Shown piece after piece: positions 1-9,944 of a stretch of 64,000 bases of DNA (positions are counted from its first letter, which is position 1; the number at the start of each line of letters is the position of its first letter). The stretch spans positions 1,426,001-1,490,000 of the forward strand of contig JAWKLZ010000001.1 in assembly GCA_041392475.1 (NCBI GenBank). The letters run 5' to 3'. Under the pieces are notes generated by a model, which worked only from the letters and a program-made list of their open reading frames with translations, did no database searches and had not been told where the DNA came from. Both the position numbers and the translations under genes were made by a program. The DNA is from Chitinophagales bacterium. GTDB lineage: Bacteria; Bacteroidota; Bacteroidia; Chitinophagales; UBA2359.

Positions 1-3000
1 GGTCCTGCACCAAGTACCCCTTTTGCCTTGACCTACGATTTTGAATCCGTAGCATTGCATGAATTGGGGCATTTACATGGATTAGGGCATACTATTGGTG
101 CCAACAACGATGTAATGCACTATGTAATGTCCAATGGTACAGATAACCGTATTTTATCCATGGAAGACATTGCAGGTGGAAACGCAAAAATGGCTTATAG
201 CACAGACAACAACGAATACTGTTTTTTTCCCAATAACTTCAGTGAAGAAATGATTGCACTGAACAGTAGCAACTGCTCACTAAGTGGCGGCTGCCTTCCC
301 ATTGCAGTGAATATTACTGGAAATAGCAGCTTTTGCCCAGGTCAAAGCACCAGTTTAAATGCAGGTTCTTATAGTGCTTCGGATAGTTATGACTGGTCGA
401 CAAACGCTACTTCGCAAACGATAAACGTAAGTACAGCAGGCACATATACGGTCATTGTCACCGACATCAACGGATGTACAGGAACAGACTCTTTCACCGT
501 CACCCAAACCAATGAACCACAACCAAACATTACAGGAGAACTGTCTTTTTGTGTTGGCGAAAACACTACCCTGACTGCGGGAGATGTTTACAGTTCTTAT
601 TTATGGTCAACAGGTGCAACTTCCTTTGCCATCATGATCAATACTCCAGGCACTTACACCCTCACTGTCACCGATGCAAATGGATGCACAGGGACAGATA
701 CCGTCATTGTTTCAGCAGATTCATTGCCCCAACCACAAATCACAGGTGAAAATGGTTTTTGTCCAAACGAAACAATTGAACTCTTTGCAGGAAGCGGTTT
801 TCAGTCCTATCTATGGTCCACTGGTCAAACGACTCCACTCATCAATGTCGGTGCAGAAGGAATTTACACCGTTACCGTCACCAACTCCAATGGTTGCAGC
901 AATACGGATACGCATACGGTTTTTGCCCACACTCCTCCAATACCCAATGTTCAAGGAGATACCTTTTTCTGCAATGGCAGCAATGCCTTCATTTTTGCAG
1001 ACAATGGTTTCAGTGCCTATCTATGGTCGAATGGAGCAATCACATCTGGAACAAACGTTTCACAATCAGGAACATATTCCGTTTTAGTAACAGACAGCAA
1101 TGGCTGTACTGCAACAGACGAAATAGTAGTGATCAAACAACCTACTCCAAACCCAAACATCACAGGTAACTTGCAAATTTGCAATGGCAGTACAACTACA
1201 CTTACTGCAAACACAGGCTTCAATGCCTATAACTGGTCAAATGGCGGCACTTCCAACAACATTACCGTCAATCAGGCAGGCACTTATTCTGTAACTGTAA
1301 CCGACGGAAATGGTTGCACAGGTACACAAACCGTAGTTGTAGAGCTTATTGCCGAACTTCAACCAGAAATTGAAGGCGATTTGACGATTTGCCAAGGCGA
1401 CAATACCCTTTTGACATTGAACCAAACATACAGCAGCTACCTTTGGTCAAACGGCAGCACCAACCCAAGTATAAGCGTCAACCAAGCAGGAACTTACAAT
1501 GTAACTGTGGTGGACGAAAATGGCTGTACTGGAACAGATGAAGTAACAGTTGTAACAAACAATTTGCCGCAAGTGAACATTGAAGGAGGAGGAAGTATAT
1601 GCGAAGGCGAAAGTGTAGAACTCTCTGTAAATGAAATTTTTGAAAGTTATCTTTGGTCAAATGAAAGCGAAAATCCCAGTATTTCAGTCAATCAAACGGG
1701 TATATATTCGGTTATCGTAACCGACTCAAATGGATGTACTGCAATGGATGAAGTGAGCATTGAAGTGAATCCACTACCGACTCCAACTATTGAAGGCAAC
1801 TTATTTTTCTGTGAAGGAGCAAGCACAACTTTATCCGTTGCAGCCATTTACACAAAAATAATCTGGTCCAATAGCATGACCACTCCAAGCATTGAAGTGA
1901 ATAGTGCGGGAACTTACAAGGTAGTGGTCACGGACGAAAATGGCTGTACGGGAACGAATGAAGTTGAAGTAATCGCTCATCCCCTACCCTCTCCAATCAT
2001 CAATGGCATTTCGGATATTTGTGAAGGTGGCAATACAGAACTTTCTGTTTCTGCAATATATGAATCTTACCTCTGGTCCAATGGCGCAACTACTCCAAGC
2101 ATTATCGTTTCGGAGACAGGCACTTACAGTATTGAAGTGACAGACGCAAATGAATGCACAGGAACCAGCGAAATCAGCACGGTAGTATTGAACAATCCCG
2201 AACCTACGATTAGCGGCAGCACTACTTTCTGTACAGGGGGCAGCACTGTTTTGGATGCAGGAGAAGGTTATGCTGCTTATTTGTGGAATACGGGTGAACT
2301 CAGCCAAGTCATTACTATCACCACAGCAGGCACTTATAGTGTGGAAGTTGAAGACACAAACGGATGCAGTGGCAATGCGTCCATTACTATCAACACTTTA
2401 CCCTTGCCGCAAGTAAGCATTGAAGGCAATTCGACTTTCTGCGAAGGGCAAAGCACTGTTTTGGATGCTGGAGAAGGTTATGATTTTTATTTGTGGAATA
2501 CAGGTCAAACAAGCCAAACCATTGAGGTCACTCAAGCGGAAGCGTACAGTGTGACTGTTACCAACAACAACAATTGCAGCAATTCAACAAGTTTGGTTGT
2601 CAATACAATAGCGACACCTCAACCAACGATTACAGGCAATACTGATTTTTGTGAAGGCGCAAATACGACTTTGGATGCTGGTGCGGGCTTCAATGAATAC
2701 CTTTGGACAACAGGTGAAACAAGTCGTATGATTACCGTTTCCACAGCCGACAATTTTGGGGTAACGGTGACAAGTACAAATGGCTGCACAGGAATGGATT
2801 CCATTCAAACAAATATATTTGACCTTCCAACAGTTACCATTGCAGGTAGTTTGTCTTATTGTGAGGGAAGCAATACAACACTTTCGGTAACTCAGAATTT
2901 TGTCAAATACTTGTGGAATACAGGAGCTACTTCAAAAAGTATTGTTGTTCAAACAGCAGGAACGTATAGTGTGGAAGTAACCGACCAAAATGGATGTGTC

Positions 3001-5004
3001 AATACCGAAAGCGTTGATATTCAGCAAACTACGGGGCTGACACCTACCATTACAGGAGATTTAGATATTTGTGAAGGTGCGTTTACCCTTTTAGATGCTG
3101 GTGCGGGTTATTCCAGTCATGCTTGGTCAACTGGCGCAACTTCCAGAATCATCAACGTAACCGAAAGTGGCACTTACAGTGTTACCGTCACAGATGCGAG
3201 TGGATGTATCGGTGTGGATGAAGTGACGGTAACAATACATACGCCTGTCAGCCCCAACATCACAGGAAACACGAATTTTTGTTTGGGGGAAAGTACAACT
3301 TTGGATGCAGGAGCAGGTTTTGACCAATACTTGTGGAATACAGGCGAAACCACCAGAACGATTGAAGTAACTACAAGCGGCAATTACAGTGTTGAAACCA
3401 AAGATGCAAATGGCTGTTCGGCAAGTGCGGCAATTGCCATTCAAGCAAACATTGCGTCTTCTCCAATCATTGAAGGGGCAACTCAGTTTTGTGTAGGCAG
3501 TTCTACGACCTTGACTACCGAAGAAGGTTATGAAAGTTATAAATGGGAATCTGGCGAAAACACAAGGACGATTACGGTGACAACAGCAGGTATTTATAGA
3601 GTAACAGTTGTGGATGAAAACGGATGTGAGGCAACGAATCAAGTGACCATTACCGTTTTGGAGGCAGCTGTCCCAACCATACAAGGAGAATTGCAGTTTT
3701 GTGCCGATGCCAGCACAATTCTTTCAGCACCTTTGGGTTATGCTACTTACCAATGGAGTACAGGTGAAACAAGCCGCATTATTACCGTCACTGAATCGGG
3801 TGATTACGGCGTGTTAGTGACAGACTTCAATGGCTGTACAGCGGGAGTGTTGGTAAATGTGGAAGAACGAACCGAACTGCAAGTTTCTCTTACAGGCAGT
3901 GCTACTCTCTGCAATGGCAATTCTACAACCCTTGAAGTATCAGAAAATTATGCTGAATACAAGTGGAATACAGGCGCAACTACCAAACAAATTGTCGTTA
4001 GCCAAGCAGGTACTTACACAGTGACAGTGACAGATACAAATGGATGCACAGGTACGACCTCCCAAGTTGTTGCGCTTTCTGACAGTTTAACACCTACAAT
4101 TTCTGGTGATTTAAGCATCTGCAATACCGAGAGTACAGTCTTGGATGCGGGTGACGGATTTGATACCTATTTATGGAGTACAGGTGAAACAAGCCGCACA
4201 ATTGAAACCGATATGGCAGGAAACTACACTGTTCAAGTGAGCAATGCAGATGGCTGTTCGGGTACTGCAATGGCAGCAGTTGAGTTGATTCCTCCTTTTA
4301 CCCCTCAGATTTTGGGCAATCTTACCTTTTGTGAAGGTGAAAGCACTCAACTTATTGGCGAGATTGGATATCAAGCGTATGGTTGGTCCACAGGTGAACT
4401 TGATCCCATCTTAACGGTTACGGAATCGGGAATGTACACCTTAGTCGTCACAGACACAAATGGCTGTACAGGATTGAATCATGTAGAAGTAAATATGATT
4501 TCAACACCGGATGTACAAATAACAGGTGATTTGCAAATCACAGACAATGAATCTACTACTTTGGATGCAGGTTCTTACAGCGCAAACGATGAATACCTCT
4601 GGCACACAGGACATACTGGACAGTTTCTAACAACCAATATCCCTGGGCTATACAGTGTGACCGTAACACATGAAAATGACTGCTCGGCAAGCGCAGAGGT
4701 GACAGTAGAATTGATTAATGGTATTGAAGATATAGCGTTTTTCCAAGAATTCACTATTTTACCCAATCCTTTCAACGAATTGACCACACTTCAATTCCGT
4801 ACCTACGCTTCTCAACACATTACCATTGATTTGTTCAGCATTGAAGGACGACAACTTCAACGCTTGTTTGAAGGACAAGTAAAGAGCGGTAACTTACATT
4901 CGATTGAAATCAATGGTGGAAATCTTCCTGCTGGTGTGTATGTGCTGCAATTGGTGTTGGATGATACTACCCGACTGTATGAAAGATTGGTAGTAACGCA
5001 TTGA
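1..5004 (+). CDS. Secreted metzincin (matrixin-like) protease with 21 Ig-like repeats and T9SS tail; 5' end outside window
   Basis: The frame is open from base 1, so the true start and signal peptide lie upstream. Bases 58-90 encode HELGHLHGLGH, the HExxHxxGxxH zinc site of metzincins. A Met-turn (VMHYVM) and a DIAG motif follow, which resembles matrixins (M10A). From about base 313 come 21 Ig/PKD-like repeats of about 70 residues. A typical unit has I-x-G, a Cys, YLWSTG, GTYSV and VTD-NGC. The last ~85 residues (PNPF motif, hydrophobic strands, invariant Gly near VYVLQL) are a type A T9SS sorting domain. The protein is probably exported across the outer membrane and anchored at the surface or released. 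The repeats may act as a stalk or bind glycans or protein. The substrate is unknown. Family placement of the protease is by motif only. Confidence 0.8.
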   Translation, partial: GPAPSTPFALTYDFESVALHELGHLHGLGHTIGANNDVMHYVMSNGTDNRILSMEDIAGGNAKMAYSTDNNEYCFFPNNFSEEMIALNSSNCSLSGGCLPIAVNITGNSSFCPGQSTSLNAGSYSASDSYDWSTNATSQTINVSTAGTYTVIVTDINGCTGTDSFTVTQTNEPQPNITGELSFCVGENTTLTAGDVYSSYLWSTGATSFAIMINTPGTYTLTVTDANGCTGTDTVIVSADSLPQPQITGENGFCPNETIELFAGSGFQSYLWSTGQTTPLINVGAEGIYTVTVTNSNGCSNTDTHTVFAHTPPIPNVQGDTFFCNGSNAFIFADNGFSAYLWSNGAITSGTNVSQSGTYSVLVTDSNGCTATDEIVVIKQPTPNPNITGNLQICNGSTTTLTANTGFNAYNWSNGGTSNNITVNQAGTYSVTVTDGNGCTGTQTVVVELIAELQPEIEGDLTICQGDNTLLTLNQTYSSYLWSNGSTNPSISVNQAGTYNVTVVDENGCTGTDEVTVVTNNLPQVNIEGGGSICEGESVELSVNEIFESYLWSNESENPSISVNQTGIYSVIVTDSNGCTAMDEVSIEVNPLPTPTIEGNLFFCEGASTTLSVAAIYTKIIWSNSMTTPSIEVNSAGTYKVVVTDENGCTGTNEVEVIAHPLPSPIINGISDICEGGNTELSVSAIYESYLWSNGATTPSIIVSETGTYSIEVTDANECTGTSEISTVVLNNPEPTISGSTTFCTGGSTVLDAGEGYAAYLWNTGELSQVITITTAGTYSVEVEDTNGCSGNASITINTLPLPQVSIEGNSTFCEGQSTVLDAGEGYDFYLWNTGQTSQTIEVTQAEAYSVTVTNNNNCSNSTSLVVNTIATPQPTITGNTDFCEGANTTLDAGAGFNEYLWTTGETSRMITVSTADNFGVTVTSTNGCTGMDSIQTNIFDLPTVTIAGSLSYCEGSNTTLSVTQNFVKYLWNTGATSKSIVVQTAGTYSVEVTDQNGCVNTESVDIQQTTGLTPTITGDLDICEGAFTLLDAGAGYSSHAWSTGATSRIINVTESGTYSVTVTDASGCIGVDEVTVTIHTPVSPNITGNTNFCLGESTTLDAGAGFDQYLWNTGETTRTIEVTTSGNYSVETKDANGCSASAAIAIQANIASSPIIEGATQFCVGSSTTLTTEEGYESYKWESGENTRTITVTTAGIYRVTVVDENGCEATNQVTITVLEAAVPTIQGELQFCADASTILSAPLGYATYQWSTGETSRIITVTESGDYGVLVTDFNGCTAGVLVNVEERTELQVSLTGSATLCNGNSTTLEVSENYAEYKWNTGATTKQIVVSQAGTYTVTVTDTNGCTGTTSQVVALSDSLTPTISGDLSICNTESTVLDAGDGFDTYLWSTGETSRTIETDMAGNYTVQVSNADGCSGTAMAAVELIPPFTPQILGNLTFCEGESTQLIGEIGYQAYGWSTGELDPILTVTESGMYTLVVTDTNGCTGLNHVEVNMISTPDVQITGDLQITDNESTTLDAGSYSANDEYLWHTGHTGQFLTTNIPGLYSVTVTHENDCSASAEVTVELINGIEDIAFFQEFTILPNPFNELTTLQFRTYASQHITIDLFSIEGRQLQRLFEGQVKSGNLHSIEINGGNLPAGVYVLQLVLDDTTRLYERLVVTH
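313..4730 (+). repeat. 21 in-frame tandem repeats of 210 bp coding for Ig-like domains
   Basis: Repeat starts (the I-x-G codons) run from base 313 to base 4519. The spacing over 20 intervals sums to 4206 bp. That equals one 72-residue unit followed by nineteen units averaging exactly 70 residues. Units fall into subgroups: those near 1380-2160 share LSV, and those near 2210-3360 share LDAG. This suggests local duplication. The first and last units both carry a two-residue insertion (AGSYSA), and the last lacks the first Cys. Confidence 0.9.
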
Positions 5005-5047
5005 AGTATGCGATTTTAGACGAAAGACATAAGTAGAAAGGCAAAAC

Positions 5048-5080
5048 AGATAACCGAAATTTTGAAAATTTCGGTTATCT
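5048..5080 (+). terminator. Perfect 16-bp inverted repeat, probable terminator
   Basis: Arms 5048-5063 and 5065-5080 are exact reverse complements with a CCGAAATTTT core. They lie 44 bp after the stop codon of the repeat-protein gene. The run after the stem is not a clean T-tract. The same stem and a similar tail (TTTGAAACAGTC) recur at 41547-41600, so this may be a mobile hairpin used as a terminator. Confidence 0.55.
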
Positions 5081-5158
5081 ACTCGTTTGAAACAGTCCTT
5101 TTCATTCATTTTTGTAAATAAATGTACCTATTATTGCATATCTCTTTAAAGGCAAAAT

Positions 5159-5908
5159 ATGAATGATATGAACGTTGAGGAGTTGAACAAGTTGGTAAAA
5201 GAAATGGTCGTTTACTGCAAAAAATACAGTATTCCTATTGAACATTTATTTGAGATTTTGGAGGACCAAAAAGTTGTGCCTATGATTAGAGGCAAAGCGA
5301 TGGAATACAACGCATTGTATGCTTTGGCATCTATTCTTTCTAAAAGAAATTGGAGTGTTCAAAAACTAAACCTCAATGCTCAAACGGGGAAAACTGATGA
5401 GGATATTTCCGTCACACATAGAAGGAGCGGCATCAGCCTAAAAATAGAAAGCAAAAGTGGAGTGAGGGGCAGTATGAACAATGGAGAGCGTGCAAGAAAT
5501 ATAAAAGAACCACATTTTAAAGTAAAATGCCATCGTTCGAGAAGCAATATCAGCTTAGCTGGCACTTCCAATGATAGATATGCTGTTGATACGTTTGATG
5601 TAATCATCACCAATCCATTGAACGCCCTTATTCAGGGAAATACAGTTGGCGAAGACTTAGAAATCATTCACAATGATAAGACTAAACGCGTTTTGTATGA
5701 ATTTTATGATGTGGATAACAACAAGGATTTGCTTCTAAAAGCAGAAAACGATTGGCGATTTTGCATTCCTTCTGATATAGCAGAAAATGGATTTATCCCT
5801 CGCACACCCTATGTGAAATTAAAAAATGACCCTCACTGGCGGCCTATTCAAGAAATTGAAAAACGCTTGATTGCTATTGTAAAAGAAAAACACAAAGAGA
5901 GATCATAA
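5159..5908 (+). CDS. Probable type II restriction endonuclease of unassigned family
   Basis: A 249-residue protein with no family I can name. It contains GKTDEDISV followed by ISLKIESKSG, with D82 and E97-x-K99. This fits the D...ExK core of PD-(D/E)xK nucleases, preceded by a helix with E49 (GKAMEYNALYAL). The stop codon is three bases from the stop of a convergent D12-class adenine methylase (5912-6889). That tight tail-to-tail arrangement is common in type II R-M systems and is the main reason for the call. ATG at 5159 is used; a second in-frame ATG lies at 5168. It should cut DNA at the site protected by its partner. The site is unknown. Alternative: another nuclease-fold protein paired with the methylase. 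Confidence 0.6.
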   Translation: MNDMNVEELNKLVKEMVVYCKKYSIPIEHLFEILEDQKVVPMIRGKAMEYNALYALASILSKRNWSVQKLNLNAQTGKTDEDISVTHRRSGISLKIESKSGVRGSMNNGERARNIKEPHFKVKCHRSRSNISLAGTSNDRYAVDTFDVIITNPLNALIQGNTVGEDLEIIHNDKTKRVLYEFYDVDNNKDLLLKAENDWRFCIPSDIAENGFIPRTPYVKLKNDPHWRPIQEIEKRLIAIVKEKHKERS

Positions 5909-5911
5909 ACA

Positions 5912-6889
5912 TCAAGCTACCAAATCAACTGTATTGTTATCTATAATTTCAGGGAAAGGAATATGTCCTTGTTTGGCTGTTGGAATAAGTTCAGACGCTT
6001 CTTCAATCGTTTGAAAATTTAAAATAAAAAGCTCTTTTCCTTTGTATCTACTTCCCTTTTTTTCTGTTCCATTCTTCTGATCATCTGTACGTTGTATGCA
6101 ATAATTCCATTCCTTATCGTGCATTTCGATCATCCAATTATACAACTGTCTAATTTCATCTGTATTATCATAAGTGATGAATAGTTGAAGACGATTACTG
6201 TTTCTTTTCAGACATTTTTCTAATCTATAATGGTCTTCTTTGTCAAAAGAACAACTGTAAAATTTATCTTGATCGGCATTGAAGTAAGGAGGGTCAATAA
6301 ATAAAAGTGCATTATCAGGAGCATTGTCTATTACCGTTTCAAAATCTTGGACAGTAAGCTCTACATCTTGGAGTTTTTTGCTTGTACGTCTGATGTTGGC
6401 TGGCCAATTCTTAGGTTGCATAGAATACTTTGCACCATAGCCCCAATACATATTTTTATTATTCATAATGCCACTGTAAGAAGTGCGATTCAAATAAAAC
6501 CATCTACCCGCTTCCTCTATTGAATTTGTTGGCTTAAATTCCTTCTTAAAAAAAGTATGGAGTTCTTTCTTTGCAGGAATTGGATTACCAAGAATTTCCC
6601 CTTCAATGTATGTGGAAGGCAAAAACTCCATAGATTTTTCATTAATGGTTAAAAAGTCAATCAATTGGTCAGGAAAATCCCTAATAGCTTGATAGACATT
6701 TACGAGGTCTGAATCTTTGTCATTCAATTGATTGACTTTCGCTTTTTGTTTAGCAAAAAAAATGCTCGCCCCTCCCGCAAAAGGCTCAATATAATGTGTA
6801 TGTGGAGGTAAATGCTCTAAAATCAACTTCCGAGCATAATATTTTCCACCTGCATATCTAAAAGGACTATGTATAGATGTATGAGCCAT
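5912..6889 (-). CDS. D12-class DNA adenine-N6 methyltransferase
   Basis: A 325-residue protein with the Dam/D12 signatures in order. PFRYAGGK (residues 9-16) is motif X, YIEPFAGG (33-40) is the S-adenosylmethionine-binding motif I, and DPPY (199-202) is catalytic motif IV. The length is normal for the family. It transfers a methyl group to adenine N6 in a short site. GATC is the commonest D12 site but others occur, so specificity is not predicted. Convergent with the putative nuclease at 5159-5908, with three bases between stop codons. It probably protects the host genome from that enzyme. A 7-bp hairpin (6905-6911/6930-6936) lies 15 bp upstream of the start. Confidence 0.9.
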   Translation of the reverse strand: MAHTSIHSPFRYAGGKYYARKLILEHLPPHTHYIEPFAGGASIFFAKQKAKVNQLNDKDSDLVNVYQAIRDFPDQLIDFLTINEKSMEFLPSTYIEGEILGNPIPAKKELHTFFKKEFKPTNSIEEAGRWFYLNRTSYSGIMNNKNMYWGYGAKYSMQPKNWPANIRRTSKKLQDVELTVQDFETVIDNAPDNALLFIDPPYFNADQDKFYSCSFDKEDHYRLEKCLKRNSNRLQLFITYDNTDEIRQLYNWMIEMHDKEWNYCIQRTDDQKNGTEKKGSRYKGKELFILNFQTIEEASELIPTAKQGHIPFPEIIDNNTVDLVA

Positions 6890-6962
6890 TTAATTAGAAT
6901 TTTCTTTTAGCAAAAATAACCTTTCTTTAGCTAAAATGCAATTCTTTTGCTTCTTTCCCAAA

Positions 6963-9944
6963 CTATTCCACCACAATCTTCTGCTGATACAGCACCTGTT
7001 CACCCACAATTTGCAGCCAATAAATGCCTTGAACCAAAGAGCGAGTATCCACCGTTTCTATTTCTTGGGTAAGTATTTGTTCATGCTGCAATTTTCCAGT
7101 CATACCGTACAATTGAAGTACAATATTGGAGCTTAACTTTTCACCCAAATAGCGGATGTTCAACACCTCGTTTGCAGGATTAGGATAGGTCAACCAATTG
7201 TTTTGTTCGATGGCAATATCCTCAATATCCGTCATCAAAGCCGTATCATACAAATTCACATCGTCCAACATCGCTTCTACCAAACTCACCCCATCATAAG
7301 GCTCCCCTCCGCCAATCGGAATAATGTCAGGCGTTTTGTCCTCTGCTACAAACCGCAGTTGAACCGTTGCAGAAGGCTCGACATAATCCCGCACACGCAC
7401 CGCCACAAATCGCCAAGAACGATCCCCTGTCAAGGTATTTTCCACCAATTTCCACGTTGTGCCATCGTTCGTGATATACACCCGCCAAGCCTCCGTATTC
7501 GGATTCACCCCTTGATGATTCGTAAACCAACGATAATACGAAAATGCAGGTTCCTCAAAATCAGTCAAATCATAGATACGAGAAGTCAAGGTTGTTTTAC
7601 CTGCCCAAACGCCTGTTCGATTTTCATCCAAACTGTAGTCTTGAAATTCGACATTCAAGCCCGTCACCGCACATTGATTGTCGTTACTTGCCGAATAGTC
7701 CATGCCCGATTGCACCACATCCCCACTAAACAAAGCCGTTTGCATGGGCGAACCAATCTCCCAGCGTTCTGCCATTGCATCATCCTCTTCCACAGCCGTA
7801 CTCCACAAATCAGCCGAATCCGAAAAATCATCGTTTTCGAGCAAATTGTAGCCCACCAGAAGCTGGTACGGATGATTGGGCAAACCCACATTTGTGACAC
7901 CATAAGGGAAAGTAATGGCAGGTAGATTTGCGCCTCCACTGTCTTGTATCTCAAAGTAAAAATTCACCACCGTTCCCTTTGCGAAAGGCAGCATAAAAGC
8001 AGTATAGTTGTTGTCACCCGATAGACTAATCACGTCAATGTCTTTGAAGGTTGTCGCACGTTGGTCCTTATACTTCAATCGGATGCGCTCCAAATAAGGC
8101 AAATAATTGAAGTCAATGTCCAAAATAACAGGCACTTCAATGACCGTATTGGCAGGCACATTTGGCGTTTCTTCAAAGGTAATATCTGCATCTACTTGCA
8201 AGTAAATACCGTGATCTCCAAAAGCTTTGAAAATCTGCGTACTATTGGGCGTTCCATTCGACAAATCACCATCGTCGTCATCTGCAATCAAGGCTTCAAA
8301 AAGTACATCTGAATACAAACGCCCCTCTTGACCATTTGGACGCATCGGTGCGGCTGCCTGACTGTTCACAAACAACTCAAAAGCTCGGTCAAAACCAATT
8401 GTTTGCTGCAAATCAATCCACGAACCTGCAACGATTTCGCCGTTGTTGTGCTGAAACCCACTGATCCAATTGTCTGGGAAACGCTTTTTGAAGCCATTGT
8501 AGCGGCGAATAAAAGAATTAGAATTGCCAATCATGTACCCTCCTGCCAATATGGGATTTTGGGTAATGCCATGCGACCAAACATCTGCATAACCTTCATT
8601 GATAGAACTGTTTGACATCGAACCCCCATAATATTCATACACTCGATGGTTGATACCATGACCATATTCATGGAAAACCACATCTGCAAATTCTGCCAAA
8701 CTATAGCAACCTCCGCCCTGTTTGTAAAAATTGATGCCATACCAATTGTAAAAAGCATTGCAGCTACCATCTGTCCTTTGTACACGAGTAGGCATAGAAT
8801 AATCGAGCAAGGTAAATTCATCGGGTAGCCACGGTTTCATAAAATCATGCACTCGATTGGTGTGGTAAAAGACCGATGATTCCCAAAGTTTTGCCGTATC
8901 TGGTAAGTGTACTTCATTGCCGTTCACAGGAATCACAATCGGATAAGAGGGCACATTTTCACCCTCTGCTCCAATCAATACCTGACAATAAGGCCCTTCT
9001 AAATATGCTGTTCCCTGCAATTCGGCATCAGACGTAAACGGAATCTGCCCCTGCGAATTGGTGATAAACTCCTCTCCTCCTATTACCACCCGCATATTCG
9101 GCAATGCCCTCAACTCGCTGCCCAAGTTGGAGTTATCCGTCACATTGCCCATCATATAAGGGTTATCCGCAGGATGGTAAGTAGCAATGCGGTTGCTGCG
9201 ATAGTAGGTTTGTCCAGTATGGGCATCCATTAGGACATAGTAGTTAAACGGCTCATTGTGTGTACCTTTCCCTACCATATCTGCCTCATACACGACTTTG
9301 AATTCGTATTGGGCAGTAGAAAAAGGAATGGGTAAAATTTTCAATTCGGGATAAATCGATAATTCGCTTACCGTTCCTTCTATGTCCTTCAATGCCAACT
9401 GCTTCAATACCTGCAATGGCAAAACAGGCTGTTCGTTTACTTCAATATTTTGAAACAAGTCTAAGGTAAACGCCACGACTTTATCGTCAGGTGTAATCCT
9501 TATTGAAGCCCTACTATTCAACACTTCTCGCCCTTGGTAAAATTGTTTAAACTGCACATAATCGTACTTTGCCGTTTCATTTGTTTGCTGAAACTGCAAT
9601 GCTTCGAGCGGCAAATTAAAATCTGCCAGTTCTCGCTCCAAAAAATAAAGGGCTTTTTGTTGGGCATTTCCTTCAATGACAACATCAATACCTTTTCCTG
9701 CTGCCCGCATTGGCAATTCGGTAATCGTATTGAAGCCTACAAACCATGACCCATGACGGGCTTCAAAGCGGTGCCACAAATCAGAATTTTGAAGTTGCTG
9801 TTGCTTGATGGGATTTTCTACTTCAATGTGTAAACGGTCAGCAAAAATAGATACTTCATTTTCATCTATTTCGTGGCGGTCTTGTGCTTGTGCATTGAAA
9901 GATAACAAAATGATAGTCAATAAAAAAGGTAAAAATTTGTTCAT
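6963..9944 (-). CDS. Secreted M36 (fungalysin-like) metalloprotease with T9SS tail
   Basis: 993 residues. The N-terminus is a classic signal peptide ending AQA (residues 18-20). Residues ~25-250 look like a fungalysin/thermolysin-type propeptide (FTP plus PepSY-like). HEYGH at 425-429 gives two zinc His and the catalytic Glu. E450 in NEGYADVW is the expected third ligand, as in peptidase family M36. A β-rich region (~600-900) follows. The last ~85 residues (YPNPANEVLNIRY, then VQGIYWLQI) are a type A T9SS sorting domain. Expected to be secreted as a zymogen and to degrade extracellular protein for nutrition. It is next to, but not clearly co-transcribed with, the R-M pair. Confidence 0.88.
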   Translation of the reverse strand: MNKFLPFLLTIILLSFNAQAQDRHEIDENEVSIFADRLHIEVENPIKQQQLQNSDLWHRFEARHGSWFVGFNTITELPMRAAGKGIDVVIEGNAQQKALYFLERELADFNLPLEALQFQQTNETAKYDYVQFKQFYQGREVLNSRASIRITPDDKVVAFTLDLFQNIEVNEQPVLPLQVLKQLALKDIEGTVSELSIYPELKILPIPFSTAQYEFKVVYEADMVGKGTHNEPFNYYVLMDAHTGQTYYRSNRIATYHPADNPYMMGNVTDNSNLGSELRALPNMRVVIGGEEFITNSQGQIPFTSDAELQGTAYLEGPYCQVLIGAEGENVPSYPIVIPVNGNEVHLPDTAKLWESSVFYHTNRVHDFMKPWLPDEFTLLDYSMPTRVQRTDGSCNAFYNWYGINFYKQGGGCYSLAEFADVVFHEYGHGINHRVYEYYGGSMSNSSINEGYADVWSHGITQNPILAGGYMIGNSNSFIRRYNGFKKRFPDNWISGFQHNNGEIVAGSWIDLQQTIGFDRAFELFVNSQAAAPMRPNGQEGRLYSDVLFEALIADDDDGDLSNGTPNSTQIFKAFGDHGIYLQVDADITFEETPNVPANTVIEVPVILDIDFNYLPYLERIRLKYKDQRATTFKDIDVISLSGDNNYTAFMLPFAKGTVVNFYFEIQDSGGANLPAITFPYGVTNVGLPNHPYQLLVGYNLLENDDFSDSADLWSTAVEEDDAMAERWEIGSPMQTALFSGDVVQSGMDYSASNDNQCAVTGLNVEFQDYSLDENRTGVWAGKTTLTSRIYDLTDFEEPAFSYYRWFTNHQGVNPNTEAWRVYITNDGTTWKLVENTLTGDRSWRFVAVRVRDYVEPSATVQLRFVAEDKTPDIIPIGGGEPYDGVSLVEAMLDDVNLYDTALMTDIEDIAIEQNNWLTYPNPANEVLNIRYLGEKLSSNIVLQLYGMTGKLQHEQILTQEIETVDTRSLVQGIYWLQIVGEQVLYQQKIVVE

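Noticed and set aside
3127..3684. Open frame of 185 codons on the minus strand
   Set aside because: Antisense to the repeat region; the repeated structure keeps the opposite frame open. No protein-like features.
313..4730. Tandem 210-bp repeats as CRISPR or minisatellite
   Set aside because: The period is a protein domain kept in frame with diverged sequence; no short identical repeats with unique spacers.
7203..7925. Open frame of 240 codons on the plus strand
   Set aside because: It lies entirely antisense to the M36 protease, has no motif, and its composition is an artefact of the opposite-strand codons.
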